From positions 1 through 64,000 of the forward strand of contig JAGTQX010000006.1 in the NCBI GenBank assembly GCA_018396675.1: a DNA stretch of 64,000 nucleotides, given 5' to 3'. The notes under the pieces were generated by a model. The model saw only the letters and a program-made list of their open reading frames with translations, made no database searches and was not told the DNA's origin. Position 1 is the stretch's first letter, and each line of letters starts with the position of its first letter. This document shows, in pieces, positions 26,428 to 36,008 of the stretch. The translations under genes were made by a program, and so were the position numbers. The DNA comes from Candidatus Bathyarchaeota archaeon. Its GTDB lineage: Archaea; Thermoproteota; Bathyarchaeia; Bathyarchaeales; Bathycorpusculaceae.

Positions 26428-27299
26428 CGAGCTACGCGTTGTTTCTAGGTTGCACGATACCCGCCCGTCAACCTCACTATGAACTTTCAGCTAGAAAAGC
26501 TCTAACAAAACTTGGGATAGAACTTGTTGACTTGGAAAACATGACGTGCTGTGCACCACCGCCTCTGCAATCCATAGATTTGGAAACAAGCCTAGCCATA
26601 GCTGCCTACAACATTTGCCTTGCTGAAGAAGCTGACCTAAACATAGTGACACTCTGTACTGGATGTTTCGAATCCTTGGCCATAGCAAACCACCTGCTAA
26701 AAGAAAAACCTGAACTAAAAGCAAAAGTGAACAAAATCCTAGCCAACGCGGGAAAAGAGTTCAAGGGCAACAAAGAAGTTAGGCATTTCTTGCAAGTTTT
26801 GATGAATGATGTTGGCGTGAACCGCATAAAAATGGACGTAGTGAAACCTCTAGACAAGCTTAAAGTAGCAGCTTTTTCTGGATGCCACCTCATACGCCCA
26901 AGCGAGCTTCTACATTTTGATGACCCAGAACGCCCCAGAATATTTGACACCCTCATCGAAGCTTTAGGCGCGAAAAGCATACCATATAAAAACAAGCTGA
27001 GATGCTGCGGAGGACTCTTGAGAGGATACGCTGATGATGTCGCCCTAGCCATAGCCCGAGACAAGATAATAAACGCGCATAACGCGGGAGCAGACTGCAT
27101 TTCAACACTTTGTCCTTTCTGTTTTCTCACGCTTGATTTGGGACAGATGCTGATAAAAACCACTTATAAAGAAGAATACAACATGCCTATAATCCATTAC
27201 GCTGAACTGTTAAGCTTAAGTTTAGGAGTGGACCCAAAAGAGCTTGCGCTTGAATTTCACAAAGTGAAAACTGACACAGTGCTTGAAAAGATAAGCTAG
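26424..27299 (+). CDS. hdrB: Heterodisulfide reductase subunit HdrB, locus 1
   Basis: 291 aa with two CCG domains that hold the disulfide-reducing non-cubane clusters. First: GCTIPARQP...TCCAPP...CTGC. Second: SGCHLIRPSE...RCCGGLLRG...CPFC. All expected cysteines are present. In methanogens the substrate is CoM-S-S-CoB. Nothing in the window makes those cofactors, so the real substrate may be another disulfide. TTG start overlapping hdrC. Confidence 0.93.
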   Translation: MTSYALFLGCTIPARQPHYELSARKALTKLGIELVDLENMTCCAPPPLQSIDLETSLAIAAYNICLAEEADLNIVTLCTGCFESLAIANHLLKEKPELKAKVNKILANAGKEFKGNKEVRHFLQVLMNDVGVNRIKMDVVKPLDKLKVAAFSGCHLIRPSELLHFDDPERPRIFDTLIEALGAKSIPYKNKLRCCGGLLRGYADDVALAIARDKIINAHNAGADCISTLCPFCFLTLDLGQMLIKTTYKEEYNMPIIHYAELLSLSLGVDPKELALEFHKVKTDTVLEKIS

Positions 27300-27379
27300 C
27301 CGTTTTTACCGCTCGCCTTTTCTTTTTGGTTAGAAAGTGTTAATAGCTTGGTAGTTTGCATTATTTTTCGAGGATTCAA

Positions 27380-27574
27380 ATGAAGATTATCGCGCTTAAA
27401 GACCATAAATGCTTCTGCTGTGGAGAAATAATCAAAAAGGGTGAGGAATGCTTCGCTTTTATCGTTACCCCGCAGAATCCAAGCAAAAACGAGTTTGATG
27501 TAATATACACATGCGCGAAGTGTGCTGAAGAAGAGGCTTGTCGGAGAAGAATTAAGCAAAAAGAAGCTGTGTAG
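27380..27574 (+). CDS. Small cysteine-rich zinc-binding protein
   Basis: 64 aa from ATG 27380, preceded by CGAGGA. Two CxxC pairs (KCFCCGE and TCAKCAEE) enclose about 35 residues and look like a treble-clef or zinc-ribbon fold, with a basic C-terminus (CRRRIKQKEAV). It follows hdrB by 80 bases. No function can be assigned. Confidence 0.7.
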   Translation: MKIIALKDHKCFCCGEIIKKGEECFAFIVTPQNPSKNEFDVIYTCAKCAEEEACRRRIKQKEAV

Positions 27575-27579
27575 TCACT

Positions 27580-28047
27580 TTAGTTACCCTGATTCGCTGT
27601 TGCTTTCAACTTTGGGATGTCAACCTCCAAAGCCTCGTTATTATTGCATTTCATAACCATATTCTCAACTTGTAACTCCTCGACTGGAAGGTCAAGCTTC
27701 CAGCAAGCGCTTTCAACGCAAATTTGTAAGCCGTCATCATGTTTGTGTACTGCTATCTGCTGGTCCCTACAACGGCACTGCATCAAAACCTTAACATAGT
27801 TCTCATCTTCAAAAACATCTATCAAAGGTTCTTCAATTTGTGGAAGCGGAATAAACCCTTTAACTGTTGGGTTTTTCTCGAACTTTTCCTCAAACACATA
27901 TTTTCGCTTTAACAACTTCTCCATTGGTTCGATTGGAATCTCATTGCTGTTTTCTTCGTCCTCTTTTAGGCTTTCAACCAATTTTTTTGTTAAAACCTTG
28001 CAAAAAACATCTATATTCCGTAGAGCTTCCTCAAAATCGTCAACCAT
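27580..28047 (-). CDS. Divergent Hsp20/alpha-crystallin-like protein
   Basis: 155 aa. The second half (EPLIDVFEDENYVKVLMQ...DGLQICVE...LDLPVEELQVENMVMKCNNNEALEVDIPK) follows the beta-strand pattern of the alpha-crystallin domain. It resembles the clear Hsp20 in this window (EPLVDIVETNGEIHVVAEL...NGVLEVKLPK). The N-terminus is charged and helical. It has four cysteines in the core, unlike ordinary Hsp20. It may be a chaperone or a gas-vesicle H-like relative. It converges with the small zinc gene (gap of 5 bases). Confidence 0.7.
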   Translation of the reverse strand: MVDDFEEALRNIDVFCKVLTKKLVESLKEDEENSNEIPIEPMEKLLKRKYVFEEKFEKNPTVKGFIPLPQIEEPLIDVFEDENYVKVLMQCRCRDQQIAVHKHDDGLQICVESACWKLDLPVEELQVENMVMKCNNNEALEVDIPKLKATANQGN

Positions 28048-28141
28048 GAAACATTCCTTCTTCTAATAGATTATTTTACTTTCATCCTTTTTAACTTTGT
28101 TATTTTAAGCTTAACGTAAATATTCAATGTACAAAGTTAAT

Positions 28142-29215
28142 TTAATTCTTTCCAATTGTCATAGGTAACGTCCGTACATGCTTTACTGCCCGCACAACAT
28201 TTCCAGCGTATTTACCAGGGTCTTCAAGGGCTCTGTTTATCGCTATTTCAGCTATTGTTGCTCCCTTATCTGCAATTTTGCTTAAACACGAAAGCATCGA
28301 CCTGATATACGGGATTTCTGGTGCTTCGCGCATAAGCCTGTTAGAGTCTACTTCAAGAACTTTCTGCATTTCTAAAAGTTGATTTGCGATTTCTAAATCG
28401 CGAGTGAATACACATTCTATGGATTTCTGGAAAATTGTTTGGGTTAACTCGCTTAGGTGGCATATTCTGTCAACGACATCTTCCGGCAGTTTGTCTCTGT
28501 ACACTTCTATTTCCATGACCTCTCTGGCTAAATCTTCTGAATAATCTGCAACAAGCTCTAAATACTGCAGTATGAGTCTCGCGGCTGGTATGAATATCGC
28601 GTCCACCATACCGACTTCTTCAGCTATTGCTGGCTTTAACTGTGCAGAAAGTAGCAAACGCACTGCAAGGTAGTAGATTTTATCCGCCTCGTCTTCTCGG
28701 GCTATCGTTTCCTCTACAAGATCGTAATTCTTTTCTCTGAACCCCTGCATTGCTTCGGACAATATTGTGGAAGCTATAAGTGAAAGTCTCCTGATTAGCA
28801 TGTCAATTTTAAACTTTGTAGAGTCTATGGAACATTGCAAGAGTATTGTTTTCGGGGTTTCTTCTAGAATGCCTAATCCTATGAGTTTTGGGACTATTCT
28901 TCGCACTTCGTCTATGTGGGACTTTCCTATTCTGTTTGTGGATGTTATGCGTATGACGTCGCGTCCAAGTATGTAGCTTCCGACGATTATTCTTTCAAGT
29001 GTGCCGGGCTCAATGCACATGTCAGCATTCACTATGTATTCTTCAGCCTCTTCTCTTTGTGCTACGTGTCTGGGCATTATTTTTAGTGAACCGTCTCTTT
29101 CTGGCATTATAAAGAGGATGTCTCTTGGTTTTATTCCCTGTTCTTTGATCCATTCGTTTGGAAGTGAGATTGTGATTGTTGAGTGTCCAACTTTTTGTGC
29201 CTTTCTAATTTCCAA
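28142..29215 (-). CDS. AbrB-PhoU family regulator
   Basis: 357 aa. The N-terminal ~50 residues (HSTITISLPNEWIKEQGIKPRD) are a SpoVT/AbrB-type DNA-binding fold. Two PhoU-type three-helix repeats follow (about 120-220 and 235-345), with acidic metal-binding residues such as AREDEADKIYYLA. In archaea such proteins are thought to regulate phosphate or related uptake, but no transporter genes are adjacent. It is divergent from the RHH-GcvH gene and shares a 126-base AT-rich promoter region. Confidence 0.86.
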   Translation of the reverse strand: MEIRKAQKVGHSTITISLPNEWIKEQGIKPRDILFIMPERDGSLKIMPRHVAQREEAEEYIVNADMCIEPGTLERIIVGSYILGRDVIRITSTNRIGKSHIDEVRRIVPKLIGLGILEETPKTILLQCSIDSTKFKIDMLIRRLSLIASTILSEAMQGFREKNYDLVEETIAREDEADKIYYLAVRLLLSAQLKPAIAEEVGMVDAIFIPAARLILQYLELVADYSEDLAREVMEIEVYRDKLPEDVVDRICHLSELTQTIFQKSIECVFTRDLEIANQLLEMQKVLEVDSNRLMREAPEIPYIRSMLSCLSKIADKGATIAEIAINRALEDPGKYAGNVVRAVKHVRTLPMTIGKN

Positions 29216-29235
29216 GGTCTTTCCTCTATTTATGG

Positions 29236-29313
29236 TATATATCTTAACACATTTATTTATTCTATATTTTCTATTTACGTTAGATATATATTTTGCGGTT
29301 TACTCTATATATC
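29236..29313. promoter_or_regulatory. Divergent promoter with three TATATATC elements
   Basis: Between the PhoU-type and RHH-GcvH genes the octamer TATATATC occurs at 29236-29243 and 29306-29313, and its reverse complement GATATATA at 29283-29290. One or more may be TATA boxes. Repeated short elements are also what ribbon-helix-helix proteins bind, so autoregulation by the neighbouring protein is possible. AAGGAGGT just upstream of the ATG at 29342 is a strong ribosome site. Confidence 0.4.
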
Positions 29314-29341
29314 ACGCAGATGTAAAGGAGGTTGATATAAA

Positions 29342-29932
29342 ATGTCTGAATGGAAAACCGTGAGCATAAGACAAGAACTAATAAAAGAAATCGAAAAAGC
29401 CCTCAAAACAGGACGCTACCGAAGCATATCAGAATTTGTTTCAGAAGCCATAAGACTACGCTTAGAGGAGTTAATGCGCGCCGAGGGAATACCAACTGCC
29501 AAACGTGAAGAACTTTTAGCTATACCAGAACAATTACTGTACACTCCAAAACATACTTGGGCTCAAATAACCCCTGAAGGAAACATCCGCGTAGGCGTTT
29601 CAGACTATGCACAGAGACACTTGAAAGGCATCGCACAAGTCATAACTGAACCAGTAGGAAAAGAAGTGGGTAAAATGGAGCCTTTCGGAGTTGCTGAGAC
29701 CTGGATGTTTATGTTTGACTTATACGCACCCGTAAGCGGTAAAATAGTTAAGGTTAACGAAAAATTAAAGGACAAACCCTACATAATTAATGAAGACCCA
29801 TACGGCGAAGGTTGGATAGTTGAGATTAAACCAAAGAACTCTCTAACACTCGAGGAAGAACTCAAAGGGCTGTTCGGCTCTAGGGAATACAACAAATGGG
29901 TCAGTAAACTTGAGGGTAGACTCCGCGAATAG
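29342..29932 (+). CDS. Ribbon-helix-helix / GcvH-like fusion lacking the lipoyl lysine
   Basis: 196 aa. Residues 1-47 (KTVSIRQELIKEIEKALKT...SISEFVSEAIRLRL) are a MetJ/Arc-type ribbon-helix-helix DNA-binding domain. Residues 66-195 are a glycine-cleavage H-protein fold (LYTPKHTWAQI, VGVSDYAQRHLKGI, DLYAPVSGKIV, NEDPYGEGWIVEI). The lipoylation site, normally ESVKAASD, reads ETWMFMFD, so the lysine is M122 and the protein cannot be lipoylated there. It is more likely a ligand-sensing regulator than a glycine-cleavage component. It stands upstream of redox locus 2, with 121 bases to the next gene on the same strand. Strong AAGGAGGT site. Confidence 0.88.
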   Translation: MSEWKTVSIRQELIKEIEKALKTGRYRSISEFVSEAIRLRLEELMRAEGIPTAKREELLAIPEQLLYTPKHTWAQITPEGNIRVGVSDYAQRHLKGIAQVITEPVGKEVGKMEPFGVAETWMFMFDLYAPVSGKIVKVNEKLKDKPYIINEDPYGEGWIVEIKPKNSLTLEEELKGLFGSREYNKWVSKLEGRLRE

Positions 29933-30053
29933 CCTTAATTTTCCCTCTTTTCTTACATCAAAATTTTAAGTTACATTTATGCCAAATCTAATTTAGGTGC
30001 CTTAATATATTGCTTTTAACATTCAAATTAACTTCCTAAGAAGGCTGGCATAC

Positions 30054-31775
30054 TTGACAGAAAAAACAGTACAAGAAGTAAGAAAACTGCCGCCTTGCCG
30101 TTCAGCATGCCCTGCGCATGTTAATGTTCAAGCGTACGTTGCGCTTATTCAAAGAGGCAAATTCAAGGAAGCTGTCGAAGTTATAAGAAAAGACCTGCCT
30201 TTTCCCGCCATTTGCGGGAGAGTCTGCTTTAGCCCATGCGAAGACGCATGTGCGCGAGTCAATGTTGACCAAGCAGTTGCAATACGCGCCTTGAAAAGAC
30301 TCGTGGCTGATATTGAACATGAACAGGGAAGAGTCAAACCTGAACCAGTGCCAAGAAAATACGGCGAAAAAGTGGCTGTAATCGGTGCTGGACCAGCTGG
30401 GCTTGCAGCAGCCTATGAGCTTGCCAAGCTCGGCTATCCCGTTACTGTTTTTGAGCGCATGGCTGAACCTGGCGGCATGATGCGTTATTGCATACCCGAT
30501 TTTCGACTTGAAAAATTTGTTGTTGCAAACGAAATTGCTTACATAGAAGATTTAGGCGTTGAAATTAAGACTGGCGTGGAGTTTGGCAAAGACATAACCA
30601 TCGAAAGCTTGAAAAGGGATGGCTATAAGGCTATTTTTATTGCTATCGGAACGCAGCTTGGCATGAGGTTAAACGTGCCTGGCGAAGATTTGGAAGGCGT
30701 TATAAACGCTGTGGATTTTCTGAAAACCATAGCTCTTGGAAAACCAGTAAAAATCGGCGAAAGAGTCGCTGTCATCGGCGGCGGAAACACGGCGATTGAC
30801 GCCGCACGGATGGCTAAAAAGCTCGGCGCAAAAGAAGTCATGATTCTTTACAGGCGGTCACGTGAGGAAATGCCCGCGCTACCACACGAAGTCGAATTGG
30901 CTGAAAAAGATGGAATAAAATTCTATTTCTTAGTGGCGCCAAAACAGATTATAGGCGAAAACGGCAAGGTCAAAGCTATCGAATGTTTACGAATGCGCCT
31001 AGGCGAGCCAGATGAGACTGGCAGAAGACGTCCAGTTCCAATAAGCTTTTCAGAACACCAATACGAAGTGGACACGGTTATTCCAGCGCTTGGACAAGTA
31101 ACCGAAACCACGAGTCTACCGCCAGAAATTTTGAACAAAGAGAAGCGGGGACTACCAGTACAAGTTGACCCGTTAACGTTGGAAACAAATATCCCGGGGG
31201 TTTTTGTCGGAGGTGACGTAGCCACCGGACCAGCAAGCATAATTGAGGCTGTTGGCGCAGGAAAACGCGCCGCAGTTTCAATTCACCTTTATCTAACTGG
31301 CCAAGATTTGCGAAAGAGAAAAGGCGAAAACATCGAGGAGACGACATGGGTTAAAGACTGGGGTCTTATGCCGAAAAAAGAACGCAGACATGATGCACCA
31401 ATAGAGAAGCCCCACTTAAGCTTTGAAGAGGCAAAGGAATATCTTGAGAAATTAAAGCAAAAAGCAAGGTTTGAAGCCTTTCGCTGTCTCGGATGCGGGC
31501 CATGCGCAGAATGTCTCGCAAGTATGGACTTGTGCGAAGGCGATAAAGCTGTTGTTGACGAAAATAAGTGTGTAGGCTGCAATGTTTGTGCTATTGTCTG
31601 TCCAGTTGAAGCAATTAAAAAGAACGAGAAAGGTGTAGCGCAGGTGAATGAGGAACTTTGCAAAGGCTGTGGTCTCTGTGCAGCAAGGTGTCCCGAGCAA
31701 GCTATAACAATGAAGAAGTTAACAAACGAGCAGATTTTAGCCATGGCTTTGACAGCCCTGAAAGAGGTGAAATAA
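30054..31775 (+). CDS. GltD-like NAD(P)H oxidoreductase with C-terminal ferredoxin domains
   Basis: 573 aa. N-terminal cluster cysteines CRSACPAH and CGRVCFSPCEDACAR, FAD site GAGPAGLAAAYELAKLG near residue 110, NAD(P) site GGGNTAIDAARMAKKLG near residue 242, then GVFVGGDVATG. The C-terminus adds a cysteine-rich segment (CLGCGPCAECLASMDLC) and two [4Fe-4S] motifs (CVGCNVCAIVCP, CKGCGLCAARCP). This resembles NfnB-like subunits that feed Hdr complexes. TTG start. It is the first gene of locus 2 and is followed 1 base later by the MvhD-winged helix gene. Confidence 0.88.
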   Translation: MTEKTVQEVRKLPPCRSACPAHVNVQAYVALIQRGKFKEAVEVIRKDLPFPAICGRVCFSPCEDACARVNVDQAVAIRALKRLVADIEHEQGRVKPEPVPRKYGEKVAVIGAGPAGLAAAYELAKLGYPVTVFERMAEPGGMMRYCIPDFRLEKFVVANEIAYIEDLGVEIKTGVEFGKDITIESLKRDGYKAIFIAIGTQLGMRLNVPGEDLEGVINAVDFLKTIALGKPVKIGERVAVIGGGNTAIDAARMAKKLGAKEVMILYRRSREEMPALPHEVELAEKDGIKFYFLVAPKQIIGENGKVKAIECLRMRLGEPDETGRRRPVPISFSEHQYEVDTVIPALGQVTETTSLPPEILNKEKRGLPVQVDPLTLETNIPGVFVGGDVATGPASIIEAVGAGKRAAVSIHLYLTGQDLRKRKGENIEETTWVKDWGLMPKKERRHDAPIEKPHLSFEEAKEYLEKLKQKARFEAFRCLGCGPCAECLASMDLCEGDKAVVDENKCVGCNVCAIVCPVEAIKKNEKGVAQVNEELCKGCGLCAARCPEQAITMKKLTNEQILAMALTALKEVK

Positions 31776-31776
31776 A

Positions 31777-32541
31777 GTGGAGTCTAACCCTTCAACCCCT
31801 CCTAAAATTGTTTGCTTCATGTGTAATTGGGCTTTCTGCGAAGAAGAACTGCATGTGCCATACAACGTTAACATAGTCCGCGTGATGTGCATCGGGAGAA
31901 TGGACCCGACGCTTGTTCTAGAAACTTTCGCCAACGGAGCGGACGGCGTCATGCTTGCAGGATGTAAACCACCAGACTGTCACTTTATAGACGGTAACCT
32001 TCATGCAGAACGCGCGGTGAAAATGTTAAAGAAACTACTCGCTTTAACTGGGTTAGGCGCAAACAGGCTTGAACTTTTGCTGACTTCTCCGATAGAGAGC
32101 AAAGATTTTGGTTCTTATGCCAAGGTGTTTTCCGAAGAAATCTGGAAGCTTGGCGAATCTCCACTGAAGAAGGATGAATTGGCATCCATGATTAGGGTGA
32201 ATGTTGACGCGGCTAAAAATGCTGCCTCAGCGTTTAGGCTTCGTGTTCTCTTGGGAAGAGAGGAAGAACTAACCGAGTTCTTGAATGCTTACGGCGAGAA
32301 AATTCCAGAAGAAGAATTTGACGCGCTTCTTGACGAGGTTGTTAAAGCCGAGTTCATCCGTTACAAGATTCACCACCTAACAAGGGCTAACCCCCGTTCC
32401 GTTAAGGAGCTAGCTGAAGCCGTTGGAATCAAACCATCCGCCGTGTTGCGGCACATCACAAACATGAGGCGTAAAGGAATGATAGCTCTAGAAAGGGTCG
32501 AAGGTAATACTCCGCTTTACAGAGCATTGGAGGTGCGCTAA
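31777..32541 (+). CDS. MvhD domain fused to winged-helix DNA-binding domain
   Basis: 254 aa. The N-terminal ~140 residues are MvhD-like with cysteines at 13, 16, 21, 38, 63 and 68 (VCFMCNWAFC, RVMCIGRMDP, AGCKPPDCHF), enough for the [2Fe-2S] cluster. The C-terminal ~70 residues (TRANPRSVKELAEAVGIKPSA, RHITNMRRKGMIALERVEG) form a winged helix like those of ArsR/MarR-type regulators. GTG start with GAGGTGA upstream. It lies inside the hydrogenase operon. A redox-responsive regulator or an Hdr subunit with an extra domain are both possible. I infer the former only from the domain. Confidence 0.87.
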   Translation: MESNPSTPPKIVCFMCNWAFCEEELHVPYNVNIVRVMCIGRMDPTLVLETFANGADGVMLAGCKPPDCHFIDGNLHAERAVKMLKKLLALTGLGANRLELLLTSPIESKDFGSYAKVFSEEIWKLGESPLKKDELASMIRVNVDAAKNAASAFRLRVLLGREEELTEFLNAYGEKIPEEEFDALLDEVVKAEFIRYKIHHLTRANPRSVKELAEAVGIKPSAVLRHITNMRRKGMIALERVEGNTPLYRALEVR

Positions 32542-32544
32542 AAG

Positions 32545-35500
32545 ATGGGTGAAAGCAAAGTTGGCGCAGTTCTGGTCGTAGGCGGTGGTGTTGCTGGAAT
32601 ACAAGCCGCTTTGGACTTGGCTGATTCTGGCTTTAAGGTTTACTTGGCTGACCAGTCACCCAGTATTGGCGGAGTTATGGCGCAGCTTGATAAGACCTTT
32701 CCGACAAATGACTGTTCAATGTGCATTTTGGCGCCTAAACTTGTTGCAGCTGGAAGGCATCCTAACATAACTTTGATTACGAACAGCGAAGTTGTAGGCT
32801 TAAACGGCGAAGCTGGAAACTTCGAAGTTAAGATTCGAAAACGAAGTCGTTACATAAACGAAGATAAATGCAACGGCTGTGGTCTCTGCGCACAGAAATG
32901 CCCAGTCGAAGCCATAGACACTTACAATAAAGGCTTAACTGATAGAAGCGCCGTTTACGTTGAATTTCCGCAAGCAGTTCCATTACGTTTCAAAATAGAC
33001 CGTGAAAAATGCATCGGTTGCAGAACATGCCAAGAAGTATGCAAAGCCAACGCCGTCGAATATTACCAAAAAGATAGCGAGGTAATTCTTAACGTAGGCT
33101 CAATAATTCTTGCACCAGGCTTCGAGCCGTTTGACGCTAGGCTAAAAAGTGAGTACGGTTATGGGCGCTACCAAAACGTAGTCACAAGCATAGAATTCGA
33201 ACGCATACTAAGCGCTTCTGGACCATACGGAGGAATCGTTTTAAGGCCTTCCGACGGCGAAATTCCACGGAAAATCGCTTTTGTACAATGTGTAGGTTCG
33301 CGTGACGCCCAGCTCGGAAACAATTATTGTTCAGCGGCGTGCTGCATGTACAGCATTAAAGAAGCTATTATCGCCAAAGAACATGTGCCCACAAAACTTG
33401 AATGCACAATTTTCTACATGGACATACGCGCCTATGGAAAAGAGTTTGACGCTTACTATAAACGCGCCAAAGAAGAGTACGGCATACAATTTGTGCGTTC
33501 ACGTGTTGCAAGCATAACCGAAGACCAGTCAACCGGCAACCTGTTTGTGCATTATGTGGGCGAAGACGAAACTCCCAGAATAGAAGAATTTGACATGATT
33601 ATACTCTCTACAGGAATGCAACCGCCGAAGGATGTAGAGAAACTGGCCAAAGTGCTGGGCATAAAACTTAACAAATATCGCTTCTGCGAAACTGGCGCTT
33701 TCACACCGCTTGAAACTTCTAAACCTGGCATATATGTCTGCGGAGCCTTCAGCTCTCCGAAGGACATTCCTGAAAGCGTTGCACAAGCAAGTGCTGCCGC
33801 TTCCAAAGCAATGGCAATTATCGCTCCAGAAAGAGGCAAACTTGTTACTGTTAAGGAGGCTCCGCCAGAAATTGATGTTGGACAAGAAGAGCCCCGCATA
33901 GGTGTCTTCATTTGCCACTGTGGCATAAACATTGGCGGAATAGTTCGCGTTCCAGAAGTTGTTGAATACGCTAAGAAGCTTCCGAACGTTGTTTACGCCG
34001 AGGACAACCTCTACACGTGTTCGGATGATACCCAGAAACGGATAAGAGAAAAAATCAAGGAACACAACTTAAACCGTGTAGTTGTAGCTTCATGCACACC
34101 GAGGACTCATGAACCTCTCTTCAGGGAAACCGTTCGCGAAGCTGGCTTAAACCCGTATCTTTTCGAGATGGCGAACATACGCGACCAATGCAGTTGGGTG
34201 CACATGCACGAGCCAGAAGAAGCAACGGAAAAAGCCAAAGACCTCGTGAGGTCTGTGGTTGCAAAAGCCAGACTTTTAAAGCCTTTGAAGAATCCGACTG
34301 TAAAAGTCACACCTGTAGGCTTGGTTATTGGCGGAGGCGTATCAGGCATGACAGCCGCGCTGGAGCTTGCAAACCAAGGCTTTGAGGTTCACCTTGTGGA
34401 ACGTGAAAAAGAGCTTGGCGGACACTTGAAGAAGATTTACTACGTGCTTGAGGGCGAAGATCCGCAAGAGTATCTGCGAAGGCTTGTTAAGGCAGTTATG
34501 GAACATGAGAGAATCCATGTTTATCTTGGTGCCAGCGTCGTGGAAGTAAACGGTTTCGTGGGCAACTTCAAATCAAAAATACTTCACAACGGCGAAGAAA
34601 AACAAGTGGAGCATGGAATAGTTATTGTGGCAACTGGCGCAACGGAATACAAGCCTAAAGAATACTTGTACGGCGAAGACACACGTGTTTTGACACAGCA
34701 TGAGCTTGAAGAAAAACTCGCAGAAGGCAAGTTTAACGCCAAAAAAGTTGTCATGATTCAATGTGTAGGTGCGCGGAACGAGGAACGACCTAATTGTGCA
34801 CGAATATGCTGCGGTCAAGCCATCAAAAACGCGTTAAAAATTAAGGAATTAAACCCTGATGCTGACGTTTATGTTCTCTACAAAGATGTTAGAAGTTACG
34901 GTTTCAAAGAGGAATACTACCGTGAAGCAGCGGCAAAAGGTGTGCTTTTCATAAGTTATTCTGATGAGAAAAAACCAAAAGTCACAAACGAAAGTGGCAA
35001 ACTCAAATTAGCCTTCTGGGAACCAGTGCTGAAACAAGAAATCCAGATGGAACCAGACATCGTCGTTTTGAGCGCAGCCACGATTCCGAACCCAGACAAT
35101 AAGCGAATAGCTGAGATGCTTAAAGTGCCACTTACAAAGGACGGCTTCTTCCTAGAAGCACACATGAAACTTCGCCCAGTTGACTTCCAAACTGACGGCG
35201 TCTTCCTATGCGGCATGGCACACTCGCCAAAATTCATAGAAGAAAGCATTTCGCAAGCGTGCGCAGCAGCCGCACGTGCAGCCACAATCCTGTCAAAGAA
35301 GGAGCTTGAGATGGAAGGAATTGTGGCAAACGTAGATGAAGATTTATGTAGTGGATGTAGAATTTGTGAATATCTCTGTCCCTATGGTGCAATAGAAATG
35401 AAGGAAAAGGACGGCAAACTGGTCGCGCACGTTATTGAAGCCCTATGCAAGGGCTGCGGCGTCTGCGGAACGGCATGCCCAACAAAAGCCATAATTCTAG

Positions 35501-35574
35501 GACACTTCACAACAGAAGAAATCCTAGCCCAAGTTAGGGCAGTGCTAAAAGAGATGGAGGCGATAGCAGCATGA
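32545..35574 (+). CDS. hdrA: Double HdrA, locus 2
   Basis: 1009 aa, two HdrA units in one chain. The first (about 1-450) begins directly with the FAD domain [17 protein letters not shown] and has clusters [12 protein letters not shown] and [12 protein letters not shown]. The second (about 450-1009) has the complete N-terminal domain with all four cysteines (CHCGINI, YTCSDD, ASCTPR, QCSWVH), FAD site [17 protein letters not shown] and C-terminal clusters [12 protein letters not shown] and [12 protein letters not shown]. The two FAD sites may correspond to bifurcating and electron-entry flavins. GGAGGTG precedes the ATG. The stop overlaps mvhD by 4 bases. Confidence 0.92.
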   Translation: MGESKVGAVLVVGGGVAGIQAALDLADSGFKVYLADQSPSIGGVMAQLDKTFPTNDCSMCILAPKLVAAGRHPNITLITNSEVVGLNGEAGNFEVKIRKRSRYINEDKCNGCGLCAQKCPVEAIDTYNKGLTDRSAVYVEFPQAVPLRFKIDREKCIGCRTCQEVCKANAVEYYQKDSEVILNVGSIILAPGFEPFDARLKSEYGYGRYQNVVTSIEFERILSASGPYGGIVLRPSDGEIPRKIAFVQCVGSRDAQLGNNYCSAACCMYSIKEAIIAKEHVPTKLECTIFYMDIRAYGKEFDAYYKRAKEEYGIQFVRSRVASITEDQSTGNLFVHYVGEDETPRIEEFDMIILSTGMQPPKDVEKLAKVLGIKLNKYRFCETGAFTPLETSKPGIYVCGAFSSPKDIPESVAQASAAASKAMAIIAPERGKLVTVKEAPPEIDVGQEEPRIGVFICHCGINIGGIVRVPEVVEYAKKLPNVVYAEDNLYTCSDDTQKRIREKIKEHNLNRVVVASCTPRTHEPLFRETVREAGLNPYLFEMANIRDQCSWVHMHEPEEATEKAKDLVRSVVAKARLLKPLKNPTVKVTPVGLVIGGGVSGMTAALELANQGFEVHLVEREKELGGHLKKIYYVLEGEDPQEYLRRLVKAVMEHERIHVYLGASVVEVNGFVGNFKSKILHNGEEKQVEHGIVIVATGATEYKPKEYLYGEDTRVLTQHELEEKLAEGKFNAKKVVMIQCVGARNEERPNCARICCGQAIKNALKIKELNPDADVYVLYKDVRSYGFKEEYYREAAAKGVLFISYSDEKKPKVTNESGKLKLAFWEPVLKQEIQMEPDIVVLSAATIPNPDNKRIAEMLKVPLTKDGFFLEAHMKLRPVDFQTDGVFLCGMAHSPKFIEESISQACAAAARAATILSKKELEMEGIVANVDEDLCSGCRICEYLCPYGAIEMKEKDGKLVAHVIEALCKGCGVCGTACPTKAIILGHFTTEEILAQVRAVLKEMEAIAA

Positions 35575-36008
35575 GCAGCCAAAAAGAGTTTGAACCAAAA
35601 ATAGTTGGTTTCCTATGCAATTGGTGCTCCTACGCTGGAGCAGACTTGGCAGGCGTAAGCCGCATCCAATACCCCCCAAACATTAGAATAATACGCGTAA
35701 TGTGCAGTGGAAGAATCGATCCAGCCTTCATACTGGAAGCGCTAAAAAACGGTGCAGACGGCGTTTTGGTGGCGGGTTGTCACTTGCCATCAGACTGCCA
35801 CTACATCAGCGGCAATTTCAAAGCCTTAAGGAGAGTAACGCTATTAAAGAAAGTTCTGGAAGAATTTGGAATAGAGCCTGAACGCGTACGACTTGAATGG
35901 GTTTCCGCAAGTGAAGGAGATAAATTCGCAGCTGTTGTGCGGGACATGGTTGAACAAATAAAGAAGCTCGGTCCAAACCCGCTTAAAATGGAGGCAAAAC
36001 AAACGTGA
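35571..36008 (+). CDS. mvhD: MvhD, hydrogenase-HdrA [2Fe-2S] adaptor
   Basis: 145 aa, normal length for MvhD, which links MvhAG to HdrA. The cysteines are [15 protein letters not shown] (C16, C19), VMCSGR and [11 protein letters not shown]. Start and stop each overlap the neighbours by 4 bases (hdrA before, hdrC after), so translation is coupled. It is more canonical than the winged-helix-fused copy and is therefore the likely structural subunit of locus 2. Confidence 0.95.
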   Translation: MSSQKEFEPKIVGFLCNWCSYAGADLAGVSRIQYPPNIRIIRVMCSGRIDPAFILEALKNGADGVLVAGCHLPSDCHYISGNFKALRRVTLLKKVLEEFGIEPERVRLEWVSASEGDKFAAVVRDMVEQIKKLGPNPLKMEAKQT

